Shown here one piece after another: positions 12,250 through 23,960 of a stretch of 64,000 bases of DNA. This DNA comes from Proteles cristata cristata. Taxonomy: Eukaryota; Chordata; Mammalia; Carnivora; Hyaenidae. The notes under the pieces are model-generated. The model made no database searches. It was not told the origin of the DNA and saw nothing but the letters and a program-made list of their open reading frames with translations. The DNA lies in NCBI GenBank assembly GCA_017311185.1, contig JAESUZ010003161.1:1783501-1847500 (forward strand), read 5' to 3'. Positions within the stretch are counted from its first letter, which is position 1, and each line of letters starts with the position of its first letter. The translations under genes and the position numbers were made by a program.

Positions 12250-12800
12250 TTAATTAATTCATTAAATGACCAATATGTTTCAATAGCTATCCTAGACTTA
12301 GTTGTACAGAAGAGAAGCACAGAGACAAGTTTCCTGCTCCTTTGGAGCTCACAATCACAAAGAAAAGAAAGACATTTAAGAAATACAGTATCAGGTGCCA
12401 TGAATAAAAGCACAGCAATGAAAGGAGTCATGTGGTAGGGGGTGGCATTTTTGATAGAGAAGTAAACAAAGGCTTTTCATCGTTCATTCTGAGACCAGAA
12501 TGAATAAATATGGGGATGTTTATGAGAAGAATATTCTAAGAATATTTCAGGAATTGATAACAGCAGAATGTGCATCCATGCTTAAGGAAAAGCAAGAAGT
12601 TTCAAGTAGCTGAGGTAGAATGAGTAGGTGAGGAGTAGGGAGGAAATGGGAGAATGGATCTAGTGTCCAATCAAGTGTGGCCTTGAGACCAAATGAGGGA
12701 TTTGGATTTCATTCCAAATGTAATGAAAAGCCATTCAAGTAACGTGAGTGAAAAATATTTCTAAAGAATCACTTTGGATACTGTGTGAGGAATGGAGCTT
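12250..12800 (-). mobile_element. LINE2 (L2) remnant, antisense
   Basis: Reading along the plus strand, the antisense L2 landmarks appear in order: the 3' UTR (CCTTTGGAGCTCACAATCAC), then the ORF2 C-terminal stretch. The latter includes GAGGGATTTGGATTTCATTC, GAAAAGCCATTCAAGTAACG and GAATCACTTTGGATACTGTG. Frames are broken throughout. Confidence 0.75.
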
Positions 12801-13915
12801 TGGAGTCCACGGTGGAGATTAAAAAAATCTTTATCCCTTTGTCTCCATGGGGACTCCAAAAACCTGTGAAAACTCAGTGTATACTTCGTGTCAACGCTGA
12901 TGTTTGTTGGAGATGAGAATGAAGAATTAGTTGAAGCAAAGGATGGTTTCTTTGTCAATGAGCTTGGCTGTTATCAAATACTTGTTTTTGTTCTTTCATC
13001 ATGCTGTTCCAGGACCTTCCTATTCTTGGGTCTCAACTGCTTATCCAACAAAGGTACGAAATACCTCCTAACGACAAGTCTTATTATCCTGGCAGTGCTC
13101 TGCTCCTGTCCTTCCCAGAAGGTGACTCTAAATTGTTTTCCTAAATGAATATAATGCCTGGAAAATCTTTACTCACTGGACTTGATCTTCTGACCAGTCC
13201 AACCTTATGTCCCCAACACTCAAACGCAGTGTATGGCAAAACCAGAATTAACTTTGGTAAGACAAAACATTGAAACATTTTTGCTTCTTCTGGGAGCAGA
13301 TTTTTGACTCCATTTTCCCGTTTGGGTTCACGTTGTCCAGGCTGATTAAAAAATCCCAAGGAAATTCTTTCAGAAAGCATTAATTTTAATGTTATAGGAA
13401 GTACAGAAATATCTTTTTTTGTTGGTAAAAAAGAAACATGAAATAATGTGAACAATAAGACTAAGTCCATTTGACCACCACCTCTAGTCTTAGTTTCTTG
13501 GTTTCTCTTCTGGGTTAACCACAAATAAGAATTTTGGCTAGACATATAAGATTCATCCTAGATTTATATTTTATAGATGAAGTATAAAGCTATGAAAACA
13601 GATAAAATCTAGGAAGACAATTTAGAGAGAAATTAGAAGACAGCCCAGGACTTACCTTTGAGGAATCAGTGTTTGCAGGTTGGAGAAAGGACAGCATGCT
13701 CTAAAGGAGTTTGATAGTATGTTCCCAGAGAAACAGAAGTGAAAGTGGGAGAGTGTGAGGCCCATCTCTTGAAGTTGCTCATTAGGTAAAGTGGGTAACC
13801 TAAAATATGAGCATGTGCTTATGGAACATCCAGACAAGAGGGGCAAATAATAATTAACTAATGAATGTATGGACACTGATATACATGCCTTTCAGTTCAC
13901 AATAAAAGTATTTTA
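12801..13915. other. Mostly unique; weak L2-like antisense signal at 13630-13780
   Basis: The longest open frame here, 134 codons on the minus strand at 13141-13545, has no recognisable domain. The stretch 13630-13780 vaguely resembles antisense L2 reverse-transcriptase sequence, but too weakly to call. Confidence 0.4.
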
Positions 13916-13929
13916 GAAAGGCACAGACG

Positions 13930-14130
13930 GAGCACCTGGGTGACTCTGTGGGTTAAGCACGCGACTTCAGCTTAAGTCATGATTTCACAGTTTGTGGGTT
14001 CGAGCCCCGTGTCGGTTCTGTGCTGACAGCTCGGAAGCCATTTGGGCTTCTGTGTCTCCCTCTGTCTCTGCCCTTCCCTCAATTGCATTCTGTCTCTCTC
14101 TCTCTCAAAAATAAACATTTTTCTAAAAAG
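13930..14130 (+). mobile_element. Felid tRNA-Lys SINE
   Basis: Sense copy with head GAGCACCTGGGTGACTCTGT, a good B box (GGTTCGAGCCCC) and an AAATAAACATTTTT tail. The flanks AAAGGCACAGAC and AAAGGTACATAG form an eroded duplication. Confidence 0.94.
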
Positions 14131-14171
14131 GTACATAGATGCATTTGATAAAGAAGCATACATAATTTTGG

Positions 14172-14300
14172 AATCAGAGAGACCAGTGATCATCAATCTT
14201 GGTCAAGTTCCTCAATATCTTGAAGCTCTAAATTTTTTGTGTGTTAAATGGACGAATCTACTTCATAGGGATATTGCAGAGACGGATTGGAAGACATACA
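14172..14300 (+). mobile_element. MIR fragment
   Basis: Sense MIR core and 3' half: CTTGGTCAAGTTCCTCAATA, TTGTGTGTTAAATGGACGAA, CTTCATAGGGATATTGCAGA. The SINE immediately upstream inserted just before it. Confidence 0.65.
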
Positions 14301-14344
14301 TGAATCCCTGTGAGATGTTTTCTTTGTTTTCTTCTCTCTGTTAG

Positions 14345-15740
14345 AAACAGGAAATGGAGTGGTGAGGGCATTACCTTCATATATATACTGAGAAGAGGAG
14401 GGCTACAGATCCCTGTGTGAGCTGGTGTGGCTGAGAGGATAAAAGTTCTCTAGTTGCCTCATTAGGGCTTCTTTGAGGATAGTGCTTTTCAGAAGCTGTT
14501 TACGTGACAGGAAGGACATGACCTGGTGGTTTCTTCTCCACATTTTGATGTCTTTGCTTCTCCTGTTCTTCCCACACACCCAATAGGAGTTACTTTACAT
14601 TTCAGTGTGATATTAATCATTTTTTTCACCTCTAAATGAACTTTAGAGAACATACAGTATCTATCATTAGGGAATGTCTTCTAACATCTTGAATTCATGT
14701 CTGGGTTTCTCTTGACTCTGGGTCATTTAGACCTTGCCTTCTCCAACCCACTGAATGCTCTGCTGCGGCAGTGTTTTGCAGTCATAACTCTTTTAACAAT
14801 TGCTTTTCTCAATAACTTCCTCATGCATTTGTAGATTTCTAGGGCATAGATGCTTCTTTGAGGAGTAATCTAATCTCCCATCACTTTGATTTACTTCACT
14901 ACTCAGGGTTACAAGATATTTTTGCTTGGGTTCATCTTTTAGAATATTTCAACATTGTGAAACACTGTAGAGTATATTGTACCAAACAATGCTGTCCTCA
15001 GTACAGAGACCAACCAGATGACCTAATGCATCGTTCCCATTTCTAGCTTCTGTGATATCTGACAGTATGGAATCTCTTTGTAGCATAATAGTCCTTTATA
15101 TGATGAAATGAATATAGTATCTAATTCTTTATTTCCATTTAGATCCACAATGCAGCTTCTGATTAAACCACACACTGAGGTTAGAAAACAGATGAACATC
15201 CTTCAATATCTGCTATCGTCTTTTGATTAAGAGGTAGAATTCAAAATTAATGAGGTCTACACATTTTAAAGTTATCTGAGTTTTTCTTGTGTAGCAATAA
15301 AGGCACAGAACAAGAACATATGTTCTTCCTCTTCTAAGCTGTATTTATTTTTCATCAAAACCTTTCACTGAATTTGAAATCCAATCCAAAATCTATAAAT
15401 CATATGGGTCATCATTCCCACTTGCTCCACTAAATACAATATATGAGTAATGTACTATTTTATCATTATCAGGGTTTAATTACATCCAACAGTTTGTATC
15501 TTCAAAGATATTTTTCTTTGTTAATTACAATGATAGAATTAGAAACAGACTTTGACAGTTGGATAGAACATTCTCACCAAGTTTAATGTTCTTAATATTT
15601 TCTAAGCAGTTTAAGAAATTCTTAATTCCTATCTGGAAAAAATTTACATTTACTTTATTGGCTTGTTGTTCTATATATTATCAGAGAAAAAAACCTAAAT
15701 TCTCTTTATTGCTAAATGGTATAGTAGATCTGTGAAGAGC
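14345..15740. other. Unique AT-rich sequence, nothing recognised
   Basis: No repeat family or exon recognised across about 1.4 kb. Open frames are short and random in composition. Confidence 0.5.
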
Positions 15741-15756
15741 ATTCATATGTCTTTTT

Positions 15757-15945
15757 TGTTGTTGTTTATTTATTTTTGGGAGAGACAGAGGAGCAGAGAG
15801 AGAGGAAGACATAGAATTTGAAGCAGGCCTCAGGTTCTGAGCTGTCAGCCCAGAGCCTGACGCTGGGCTGGACCCCATAAGCTGTGAGATCATGACCTGA
15901 GCCAAAGTCGAATGCTCAACTGACTGAGCCACCCAGTTGTCCCCC
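15757..15945 (-). mobile_element. Felid SINE, inner member of a SINE pile-up
   Basis: Antisense copy with tail region TTTGTTGTTGTTTATTTATT and head ending GCCACCCAGTTGTCCCC, meeting a C9 run. It sits in the A-rich tail of the next SINE (15946-16146). The pair shares one outer duplication, ATTCATATGTCTTTT (15741) and TTCATTTGTCTTTT (16147). Confidence 0.92.
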
Positions 15946-16146
15946 CCCCACTTTTTTTAGAGAGAGAGAAAGATTACTAGTGGGAGAAAAAGGCAGAGGG
16001 GAAAAGAGAGAGACAGAAAGAAAGAGAGAGAGAATCTCTAGAATCTTTAAGCAGGCTTCACAATTAGCACAAGGCCTGATGAGGACCATGACCTGACCCA
16101 AAATCATGAGTTGGATGCTCAAACCACTGAGCCACCCAGGCACTCC
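15946..16146 (-). mobile_element. Felid SINE, diverged
   Basis: Antisense copy with a (GA)n-rich body and head GCCACCCAGGCACTCC. Its tail (CACTTTTTTTAGAGAG on the plus strand) is cut short where the neighbouring SINE joins it. Confidence 0.9.
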
Positions 16147-16160
16147 TTCATTTGTCTTTT

Positions 16161-16372
16161 TTTTTTTTTTTTTTTTTATTTATTTCTAGGAGAGAGAGAG
16201 AGTGTGAGCAGGGGAGGGTCAGAGAGAGAGAGGGAGTCACAGACTGAAACAGGCTCCAGGCTCTGAGCTGGCAGTCAGCACAGAGCCCGACGTGGGGCTC
16301 GAACCCACGAACCGCGAGATCATGACCTGAGCGAAAGTCGGACACTTAACCGACTAAGCTACCCAGGCGCCC
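16161..16372 (-). mobile_element. Young felid SINE inserted into the older pair's TSD
   Basis: Young-cohort antisense copy with T22, then ATTTATTTCTAG, GAGGGTCAGAGAG and AGTCACAGACTGAAAC. The perfect 15-bp duplication CTTCATTTGTCTTTT lies at 16146-16160 and 16373-16387. Its target is the duplicated flank of the older SINE pair, so it arrived last. Confidence 0.96.
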
Positions 16373-16528
16373 CTTCATTTGTCTTTTAAATACTGCATGA
16401 GACAAATTCTTATCATAACATCTGATTCCCGGGACAGCCCCATCAAAAACGGTGATATGATCATATATACAGCCATATGTAGTAGTTGTTTCCTGGATGA
16501 TTTCCATCAAAGTCATAGAAGGAGAATT

Positions 16529-16772
16529 TTTTTTAAGGTTTGTGTTTTTGTTGTTGTTATTGTTTGGGGTTTTGTTTCGTTTTGTTTTTTTGAGAAAGAA
16601 TGTAAGCAGGGAAGGGCAGAGAGAGAGAGAGGAAGTGAGGGAGAATCCCAAGCAAGCTCTGCCCTGTCAGCATGGAGCCTGATTCAGGGCTGGAACTCAC
16701 AGACCGTGAGATCATGACCTGGGCGAAAATCAAGAGTTAGATGCTTGACTGACTGAGCCACCTAGGCACCCT
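16529..16772 (-). mobile_element. Felid SINE with GTTTT-rich tail
   Basis: Antisense copy whose tail has diverged into TTTTGTTGTTG/GTTTTGTTTCG repeats. The head ends GCCACCTAGGCACCC. The flanking duplication is AGGAGAATTTTTTT (about 16519) and AGGAGAATTATTT (about 16773). Confidence 0.93.
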
Positions 16773-17860
16773 AGGAGAATTATTTATCATAGATGATTAA
16801 AATACTATTATTTTTTGTTAATACTTTTTTTAAAAACCTGATTTTTTAGAACGGTTTTAGGTTCACAGCAAAATTTAATGGAAAGGACAAAGATTTCCCA
16901 TTAATAATATTTTATATCACCTGAGACTGGGACTATGGAAAATATAAAAGCAAGACTGCTTTTCTAATTGAACTACATTCAGCATAAGTATTCACAGGCA
17001 AGAAAAGGGAAAAAGTAAATATAAATGACAGCAGCTACAGATACTGCTCCACAGGCACAGCAGAGGAAGGTTACTCTGGCCCACTGTTCGGAGTACAGCA
17101 AGAAGCCCGTTGAGGCCTTGGGAATGGTAAGGGTGAGGAGAAGGGTGGTAGCCTGGCCCTGTGAAGAGGAGCAAAGGAAGGTCTCCAGAGGGCTATGAAC
17201 CGACATCAGAATCATAACACCTCCAGATCAGTCCAGCCATTTTAAATACATGTTTTATAAGTTAATCTGAAGTTTTGGGACATTCTGATACTCTAACCAC
17301 CTCCCAAAGTAGAGGACTTCTTAGCAGTCTGAATAAAATGCTTCTGTGAAAGTCCTGGGAACTCTAATTATAACACCCTTAGAACCTTGAACCTGAAAGC
17401 AGATCCATTCAAGTCACGCTCATTAAGACTCATATGATCCAGGGTCCGTTTTTCACTTCAATAGCATCAGATTTGACCAAAGAGGAAATCCAGTAGAACT
17501 GCCCCTGGGGTCATGACAACCTTCCCTGGGAAAGCAGAGAAAATCCCTATTTTGCTGACTGACATGGTGGGTGTTTATATGAACTACATTTTATTGTTAA
17601 TTTCTTCGATATTCCCACAATTCCAGCTCAAAGTATTTCCTTACACTTGACTTAAAAATTCCTCAAGTAGAATGCATTAGGAGTCTAATTTTTCTCTTCA
17701 TTTTACTTGGGTCAGAGAAAACTTCTCATGTCTTACCTTCTGGGACAAGGGAAAACTATGAAAAGTGGCAAATCTGCGTGTCAAAAGCCCATCTTCACAG
17801 GATCTAGATTCATAAATGCCTCAAAAAACTGAACAACTTGTTAAAGCAAGAAGTTGCATT
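16773..17860. other. Mostly unique; L1 3'-end fragment at 16835-16900
   Basis: TTAGAACGGTTTTAGGTTCA and CAGCAAAATTTAATGGAAAG resemble the antisense 3' end of an L1M-type LINE. The rest shows no recognised element. Opposing frames at 16979-17215 are uninformative. Confidence 0.5.
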
Positions 17861-17876
17861 TGAATTGTGCTTTCTT

Positions 17877-18111
17877 TCATTTTTTTAAACTTTTTAAAAT
17901 GTTTTTATTTATTTTTGAGAGACATAGCACAAGTAGGGGAGGGGCAGAGAGAGGGAGAGGGAGACACAGAATCTGAAGTAGGCTCCAGGCTCTGGGCTGT
18001 CAGCACCAAGACTGACTCGGAGTGTGAACTCCTGAAATGTGAGATCATGACCTGAGCTGAACAAAGTTGGAAGCTTAATCAGCTGAACCAACCACGACCC
18101 CCACCCCCACC
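17877..18111 (-). mobile_element. Felid tRNA-Lys SINE
   Basis: Antisense copy with body GAGGGGCAGAGAGAGGGAGA and a degraded head ending in a C-rich run (ACCACGACCCCCACCCCCAC). The flanking duplication AATTGTGCTTTCTT (17863-17876) against AATTGTGTTTTCTT (18112-18125) differs at one position. Confidence 0.94.
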
Positions 18112-18429
18112 AATTGTGTTTTCTTAAAACCACTTGTGCAGCAATCCAGAGAAGAGTCATCTCAAACCCCTATAATTAAAAGCATAGTTACGAAGCCCTG
18201 TAATGTTGTGATACGTCTTAAAAAATAAATAAAATTTGCATAACTCCAAGGCCGGAACTTTCTTCGGCTAGTTCTACAGCTGGTCTGATTTATCACATTT
18301 AAGCTGATTGACCACATTTTCTCATGACTGCATCCTCAGTACTACTCATAAATCACTGCATATCAGTCAAAATACATCATGCGTATCTATCATGACTTGA
18401 GGCTGAAAATCACATGGAAGGTTATTTCT

Positions 18430-19110
18430 AAAATGCACATCTAATTGTGTTAATTCTATGCACCAAAGCCTTCAAAGGCTTACTATATACCTATAGTATC
18501 GTATTAAATCTTAACATGATTTTTCTAGATTTTTCTGAATGAAACTTACTTCCCTGCCCAGGGTCATGTGATGTAGAGAGCTGATAACTGTTTCTTTTCC
18601 AAACTTGCTCAGATCCATTCCATGGCTCTGCTTTGGCTCCAACACTTCTTTCTTTTAAATTTTTTAAGTTTATTTATTTATTTTGAGAGGGAAAAAGAGA
18701 AAGAGAAAGAGAAAGAAAGAGAGAGAGAAAGAGAGCCCAGAGAGAATGGGAGAGAAAGAATCCCAAGTCAGCTCCACACCGTCAGCACAGAGCATGACGA
18801 GGGGCTCGAACTCATGAACCACAAGATCATGACCTGAGCCGAAAGCAAGATTTGGAGGCTGAATGCAGTAAGCCACCCAAGGGCCCCACCAGCCCTTCCT
18901 TCTGATTTGTAACAACCTTCCCCACGGCTGAACTTCCCATCATCAACATCCTAACTCACCATTGCTGTCTTTCAAAAATCTACCAACCCCTTAAGGCTCC
19001 CTTTAAGAATCACCTCTTTTGAAACGCTCCCTCTCTGTGGGTGCTGGTTCATACATCTTTGACATCATTTATCCCTCTTCACAGCTTGAAATTATTCAAG
19101 CACATATAAG
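18430..19110 (+). mobile_element. LINE2 (L2) remnant, sense, split by a SINE
   Basis: The upstream part (CACCAAAGCCTTCAAAGGCT ... CTGCTTTGGCTCCAACACTT) and the downstream part (CTCCCTTTAAGAATCACCTC ... ATCATTTATCCCTCTTCACA) match successive pieces of the L2 ORF2 C-terminus and 3' region. The SINE at 18655-18890 lies between them. Confidence 0.6.
18655..18890 (-). mobile_element. Felid SINE inside an L2
   Basis: Antisense copy with tail TTTTTTAAGTTTATTTATTT, an expanded (GAAA)n tract and head GCCACCCAAGGGCCCC. Eroded flanks are CACTTCTTTCTTTT and CCCTTCCTTCTGA. Confidence 0.93.
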
Positions 19111-20411
19111 TACTTAGTATGTACATATTAAAGTACACAGTCAACTACAGACCTTCATCTCTGAGTGTTACCCACAGCAGGCCCTAACTTATCTTGTCTT
19201 GAATTTAACTGACACTATAATTAAGAACTAAAGTTCTTGGGCTATATTATCACTCTAAAAAACTTTGATCCAAAGTTAAAATATTATTTCTTCATAAATG
19301 CATTCAAATTTTTTCAGAGTTTGTTCCCATATAAACTGGCATGTTTGGTAGCTGACAGTCTAAGAAAGATGATATTTATCCAATTCAAATGACTAAGCAA
19401 GCGATAAAAAGTATCTGTAGTGACAAAGAAAGTCTAATATTAAAAAATTTGAAGACAAAAGGGCCCAATAAAACATGAAAAAACCCATAATATTAATACA
19501 GTTTAATATGAACCCCTCCCTGTAAGTTCAAAATGCCTCACAAAATTTGTGCCTAATTAGTGAGGAAAGGAAAAATAATAGGTTGTAGTCAGAGCCTATC
19601 AGTTGCCTCCAGCCTTTGAGGCTGGCTTTCCCCACTCTGTCAACCCTGATTTCCTGAGGAAACACATCCAATATTAAACTACCCTAATGCTATCTGGCCC
19701 TGTCAGAAGGTGGGAAGCCTTGGCAAAAATTTCAAATGTTTCTAATATGATCAATATATCAGTGTAGCAATTACACAAAAATTTGCCATCTGTTAGAACC
19801 TTTATATCTTGAATTCCTTGGATTATTACCTAGTAGCCTCCATTCAGAAATTGTTTCCTCCCTTTCAATTTCCTTACACCGAAAGCAATACGAAGTAGTA
19901 CTAAAGCTAGAAATCTGGGGAAATTCCCATGGAGAAAGTATTCTGGCCTACACTTAAGCCTGAAACATCTTACCTCCCATTAAAGCTTGCCCTGCTTCTA
20001 ACTTTTCCTCCAGTCCTTTGGAAGCATAATGCTGTGTTTATATTTCCCACCCTTAAAGCCCAGAAGCCATCCCAAGAATATTAAGGAGATAAGCATACCT
20101 ATAAAAGCTCTTTAGATACTCTTAAATTTAGCGCAAACAATGGACTATTTATTTGCCTTATCTGAGAAAGGGTGTTCCCTTGAGTTCATTAGAGAAGGCT
20201 GGGGCAGAGGAAATTTACACAAGGTACTCTGGGCCTTTCAAATCTCCTAGGAAATGACCAGACATTCAGGGGACCAGCCCCTTCGACCTCAGCCAGTATG
20301 GCCAGATTCTAAACACAATGTATTGTTTCAGATAGTAAACCCTTCCTTCTCCTTGTTGAAACTACCAATTTTTTTTAATAAATGAAATAAGATACACCTA
20401 TGTAGTTTTAA
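19111..20411. other. Unique sequence, nothing recognised
   Basis: No recognised repeat or exon. Composition is AT-rich without low-complexity runs. Confidence 0.5.
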
Positions 20412-20428
20412 GACTATTGCATCATTTA

Positions 20429-20643
20429 GGGGCGCCTCTGGTGGCTCAGTCAGTTAAGGGTCCGACTTCGGCTCAGGTCATGATCTCCCACTTCGTGGGT
20501 TCAAGCCCTGCATAGGGCTCTCTGCTGACAGCTCAGAGCCTGGAGCCTGCTTTGGATTCGATGTCTCCCTCTCTCTCTGCCCCTCCCCTGTTCATACTCT
20601 CTCTGTCTCTCTCAAAAATAACGAACAGTTAAAAAAATGTAAG
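20429..20643 (+). mobile_element. Felid tRNA-Lys SINE
   Basis: Sense, full length, head GGGGCGCCTCTGGTGGCTCA and tail AAAATAACGAACAGTTAAAA. The duplicated flank CTATTGCATCATTTA / CTATTGTATCATTCA (about 20414 and 20646) has two differences. Confidence 0.95.
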
Positions 20644-20689
20644 GGCTATTGTATCATTCAGTTGTGGAGATAAATAAATGCCACTGAAC

Positions 20690-21125
20690 AAGCCATGGCT
20701 ATTCAGGGCTTGCTATAGCAAGGGACTCAGCCACCGTCTTTTGTGTTGGGCAGAGACTCAAAAGTAGGCAGGCAGGGGAGTGGGTAAGTTTTAGAGTGGG
20801 GACAAAAAAAGAGAGCTTCAGGTACACTTTAATTTCCAGTTTCTGGAATGGGGAAACCGGAAGTGAGCTAATTAGAAGCAAAGGACCTATGTGATTAGGT
20901 TGGGGATTATATTTGGCTTTTTCTGGTTGGCCCTGAGTTGGAAACAGTGGCAAACATTAGAGAAGCCGGAAGTTACTGAGAAAGCCCTGCCTGTTGGGGG
21001 CCAGTTGCTGCAGAGGTTTGTGGTTTGCTTCCTGGGCGGGTTGCTGCAGAAGCTGTGGGTCAGAGCCCGAGTCTGTAAGTGGTCTGGCCATTGTCTCTTT
21101 ATATGTTCAACCTCTCACAGGGTTT
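20690..21125. mobile_element. Possible old LTR fragment
   Basis: A somewhat GC-richer block (TATTCAGGGCTTGCTATAGC ... TTGCTGCAGAGGTTTGTGGT ... GGGCGGGTTGCTGCAGAAGC) has the flavour of an antisense LTR. I cannot find matching ends or name a family. Overlapping open frames of 64-88 codons on both strands show no domain. Confidence 0.3.
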
Positions 21126-21130
21126 TTGTT

Positions 21131-22310
21131 GTTCATTTTAAAATCAGTTTTAAATGAAATATATGCAGGAAATCCTCAAAAAGAGTAGAAACAAGCTACA
21201 AATTTGCCTCTCGATATTAACTCTTGGACCCATTTATATGTTAATGAAAAGCCTCAGTCTTGTGGCTCAAAAGAAGTAATTATCATAAAACGAGTTTCAT
21301 CAAAATAGCGACGCAATTTTCCATTGAGGAAAATCCTTTGATTATGAGCCAGAAACAAAAGTGCTCAAACAGGATCTGTTCAGATGGATCCAATTTCAAA
21401 ATGGGATGATAAACGTATAAGTGGTTTGATAGGTTAACTTTTCCGTAAAACAGTTTTTGAAAACCAAAAAGCGGGGTCTCTACAATTGAAGAACTCTAGA
21501 GTAAGAAGACGAGACGAGCAAAGACTTAAAGGTGGCGTGAGCATGCAGAAAGTACAGACGCAGGAAGTGTGAGAAGTAAGGAAGATGACTCATTTCCAGA
21601 AATACCAAGCAAAGGCTGTGCTATTTAGTGAACAGTAGGTTTACAACCTTTTGGATGTATGTATGAAAACCTCCCGCCCCACCACGACAGAGTCCCAAAC
21701 CCTTAGACGTCTCACTTCCTGCTTCTTCTTCCCCTCTCTGTTTCAATGGCTTATTTTCTCAGGCTTTGCAATGAGATTCACCAAAGAACAAAGAGAGAAG
21801 GGACTGAAAAATCTCTGGGTCACCTCAGGGAATGTGCATTTGTTCCAATCAAACTACTTTTGCCTTACATGGGCATAGACGACTGTCCAGGTAAGGCTGT
21901 AACCTCTGTAGTACTCGGCCAGTGCAGAACCAGCAGATAGACTTCACACTAGGAGATAACCTGCGTGCAGTAACCGCCCCAAGCGTGCCTGTCCATCAGA
22001 CACCTGCTCATGCAAGAATTTTGGTTAAAGCCTCACTTCACTGTGCTGTGGGTCTCCGTGTCCCTCCTTTGAATGGGTCAGTGGGCTTATTTCTCACAGT
22101 AAATGCCTCCTAAGCGAAACCAGCAGGACTTGGGATAGGTTGGATATGAGGATAAAGGGGAAAGATGCCTCTCTGATTTGGAAGATGTAGATGCAGATGT
22201 AGATGATGAGACTGTTAGTTGAAATTGAGAGTATAAGAGAGGGGAACATCAAGACAATATATATTCAGGAAGAAGAAGAAAGTAAATAATAACAATTTTA
22301 AAAAGCTCTG
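21131..22310. other. Unique sequence, nothing recognised
   Basis: No repeat recognised. The stretch 21200-21400 keeps isolated CpGs (AGCGACGCAA) and is free of low complexity. It is a weak candidate for constraint only. Confidence 0.4.
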
Positions 22311-22319
22311 GAGCTCCAG

Positions 22320-23560
22320 GAGAGAGACAGAACTAGAGATTTTGGAATCATTCATTCCACATATATTTTTGAATGGGGAATTTAAATATATTAAACAACT
22401 AAATGCAGCTATCGTATGTGGCAGAATGGAGCTAACAGAGCACCTTAGAGAGGAAACAACTATTTTGGAGGATCAGGAAATGCAGAAGTGACACGTAGAC
22501 AATAAGCAGTCTGTGTAGGAGTGGGAGTTAGTGAATCCCTGGGACAGAGATTATTCCCGGCAGAAGGAATAGTGTATACAGAGGCTCTAGGACAAGAAGA
22601 GAAAGTATATTCAGAGAACTGAAAAGAAGCTGATGTGGCTGAAGTAGAGAAAATGGTGGATTGAGTGGTTCCAGATATGACTGATAAGATAGACAGACAT
22701 TATTACATCACACAGAGCCTTGTGACCCATATTTAGAATTTGGGATGTTACTTTAATATAAAGAGAAGGCATCAAAGCAGAGGAATTACATGAACAGATT
22801 TGCATTTTTAGAAGATCATTTTGTTCACAATAAAGGGAGAGTATTTAAGGAGTGTAAGAGCATATGTAAGGGGTCAGTATGGAGGCTCTTAACCTGGGTG
22901 AGAGGTAACAGCAGCTTGAGCCAGCATAATAGTCACAGAGATAAAAAGAAATCAGTCAACTTGGGAAATACTTAGAAGAAAGATCGGAAGCCTTGGTGGT
23001 TGGTTGAATATGAAGACTGAGAAATGGAAGAGGTCAGAGATAATGACCACTCACCTTGTGCAACTGAAAAGATAGCTGAGTCACTCCGTGAGATAAGGGA
23101 TAATGGAGGAGAGCTGAGTGTGGAGAGGAAAGGATGAGCTTGGTGTTGGAGATGTGCAGCATACGTTGCCCGTGAGAGAAGCATGTAGAGGTAGCAAGGA
23201 GGTAGTTGGTTCTATAGATCTGGAGTTCAGAGAACAGTTACATTGAAACTATGGTTATGGTTGAGATTAACTAGGGAATAAAAAATAGATAACAGGCCGA
23301 GGATGAAACTTTGGGAAATGCCAACTATTTAAGGCCAGCTGGCAAAGAATAAACTGGCGAAAGTAAGGAGGAGGAAAACCAAAAAGATGTGAAGTCATGA
23401 AAGGCAAAATATCAGAGCACTTCAGTAACAAGTGTATGGTGATCAAGGAAGATGTGAGTGGAAAAAACGGCATTGGGCTTAGTGAAATGCCTATCATCAG
23501 TGACCTCTCAGGAAGTGTTTCTGGTCTGCAGTAGTGGCGAAAACCAGACTAGGGTAGGTT
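22320..23560 (-). mobile_element. LINE2 (L2) ORF2 and 3' remnant, antisense
   Basis: A long antisense L2. Plus-strand landmarks in order are CAGAAGGAATAGTGTATACA, AGAAGCTGATGTGGCTGAAG, CACAGAGCCTTGTGACCCAT and CGAGGATGAAACTTTGGGAA, ending near GAAAACCAGACTAGGGTAGG. On the minus strand this corresponds to the L2 reverse-transcriptase half of ORF2 running into its C-terminus. Frames are fully broken, and short frames here are shadows of it. Confidence 0.75.
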
Positions 23561-23860
23561 CAGCAGGGGGTAAAATTTGAGAAAATAGAGATAATAAGCA
23601 TAGATAGTACTTGCAGTATTGACTGTTATGACTTAATTGCCTCCACACTATTGCCTTTGTCCAAAGTGTCTTTGTGTGCCTGGCATCTCGCAGAGTATAT
23701 GGAGTCTGTTGCCTAAATGATCAGATGGATACACCGAGTCAGGCAAACTTGCAAAGGTTGAGTTCTCACAGTCAATATTGAGGTCAGTGGGGATAAAGCT
23801 TTTGGGAACGTGTCACAAGGTACCAATACAATATGATGTAAAATGTTCAGAGATCTTGCG

Positions 23861-23960
23861 CTATTCATTCATTTATTCATCAAAGTTTGTCAAGACCTGC
23901 TTTGTGCTAGTCACTGCTAGGACCTGGGAAAATATGAGTAAGCAAAATACAAGTGAATTA
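23861..23960 (-). mobile_element. L2 3'-terminus fragment, antisense
   Basis: TTCATTCATTTATTCATC leads into TGCTTTGTGCTAGTCACTGC, the recurrent start of antisense L2. Flanking 23561-24440 is otherwise unrecognised. Confidence 0.55.

Noticed and set aside
13141..13545. 134-codon minus-strand open frame as a possible gene
   Set aside because: No domain, no splice or promoter context and unremarkable composition. One such frame is expected by chance in 64 kb of DNA searched on both strands.
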